DNA of 64,000 nucleotides from Pseudoalteromonas sp. Z1A8 (GTDB lineage: Bacteria; Pseudomonadota; Gammaproteobacteria; Enterobacterales; Alteromonadaceae), in contig NZ_WTLB01000001.1 in the NCBI RefSeq assembly GCF_011378855.1, positions 124,001-188,000 of the forward strand, in the 5' to 3' direction. Below are positions 63,770-64,000 of the stretch, in pieces. Made by a program: the position numbers and the translations under genes. Numbering within the stretch: position 1 is the stretch's first letter; every line of letters starts with the position of its first letter. The notes beneath the pieces are model-generated. The model was not told the origin of the DNA. It made no database searches and worked only from the letters and a program-made list of their open reading frames with translations.

Positions 63770-64000
63770 CTATTTTATCGCAGAGGTAGACTCACGTGTA
63801 ATTAAGCGCGATTCAAGCGTTACCTGGTATGGTTGTTCTTGAGGCTGAGCTATATGAGATATAAGCTGTGTTACGGCTTGTTTTGTCATTTCCTCAACGG
63901 GCTGTGCAATAGTCGTTAAACCAGGCCAAATATGACGCGCAATAGGTGCGTTATCAAAGCCCGCAATAGAAATATCATCAGGTACTTTAAGTTGGCGCTG
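63770..64000 (-). CDS. LacI-family transcriptional regulator, C-terminal part (cut by window edge)
   Basis: Only the last 76 codons are visible. They encode the end of a LacI/PurR-type sugar-binding domain: PDDISIAGFDNAPIARHIWP, LTTIAQPVEEMTKQAVTQLI and the closing LESRLITRESTSAIK. The stop TAG is at 63770-63772. The DNA-binding N-terminus lies beyond the right edge. It is directly upstream of edd on the same strand, with a terminator between. The two palindromic operators before edd, and a third before pykA, have the central-CG form bound by LacI proteins, so this is the most likely regulator of these genes. Confidence 0.93.
   Translation of the reverse strand, partial: QRQLKVPDDISIAGFDNAPIARHIWPGLTTIAQPVEEMTKQAVTQLISHIAQPQEQPYQVTLESRLITRESTSAIK

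Overview
The window is a chromosomal segment of a marine gammaproteobacterium, most likely Pseudoalteromonas or a close Alteromonadales relative. The basis is low G+C, a dense gene layout, Enterobacteria-like housekeeping proteins (PykA, AnsA, SppA, LolCDE, ThrS-InfC-RpmI-RplT), FabY in place of a classical initiating ketoacyl synthase, and marine-type genes (BCCT carrier, M13/M14 peptidases, a second SecDF). There is no prophage, insertion sequence or CRISPR array, and almost every gene looks intact. Genes are cut only at the two window edges: an FKBP-type isomerase on the left and a LacI-family regulator on the right.

Layout. 1-5.1 kb: FKBP isomerase, two small membrane proteins, tRNA-Ser(UGA), a YdjA-like nitroreductase, DoxX and FadH. 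5.2-13.4 kb: sppA-ansA, gnd, pyruvate kinase and a LytS/LytR-type two-component pair. 13.7-18.4 kb: SulP carrier, Lrp-type regulator, YcbL hydrolase and an M14 peptidase. 18.6-22 kb: the thrS-infC-rpmI-rplT translation cluster. 22.3-31.9 kb: DUF3010, acyl-CoA ligase, HflX-like GTPase, gdhA, YehS and lolCDE. 32-35.4 kb: LysR regulator beside frmAB. 35.4-45.1 kb: BCCT carrier, MgtC, periplasmic protein, FabY, GlxA-type regulator, and an apparent operon of RLAN/RimK-like ATP-grasp, GNAT-C39 peptidase and MgtC. 45.3-47.8 kb: PhnA/YjdM, a zinc-ribbon protein, a ParE/Phd toxin-antitoxin pair and a Gre-family factor. 47.9-53.2 kb: a VemP-like arrest peptide followed by secD-secF, and an Atm1-type ABC exporter. 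53.2-53.9 kb: a tandem array of REP/BIME-like units. 54-59.7 kb: M13 peptidase, YebC-family protein, LRR-kinase fusion and a sterol-desaturase-family protein. 59.9-64 kb: edd-eda-gap with the LacI gene upstream.

How the parts work together. Entner-Doudoroff enzymes and GAPDH are encoded at one end and pyruvate kinase and 6-phosphogluconate dehydrogenase at the other. The identical 14-bp palindrome TGACACCGGTGTCA lies twice before edd and once between gnd and pyk, which points to one LacI-type regulon covering the route to pyruvate.

The strongest discovery candidate is the 153-residue secreted protein directly before secDF. Its C-terminus resembles the ribosome-arrest segment of Vibrio VemP. 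A TCCTTA just after its stop codon is complementary to the secD Shine-Dalgarno TAAGGA, so the locus looks like a self-contained export sensor that switches on a second SecDF. The next candidates are the ATP-grasp/GNAT-C39/MgtC operon, the BIME array, the LRR-kinase protein, and a terminator hairpin that abuts the ansA start codon.
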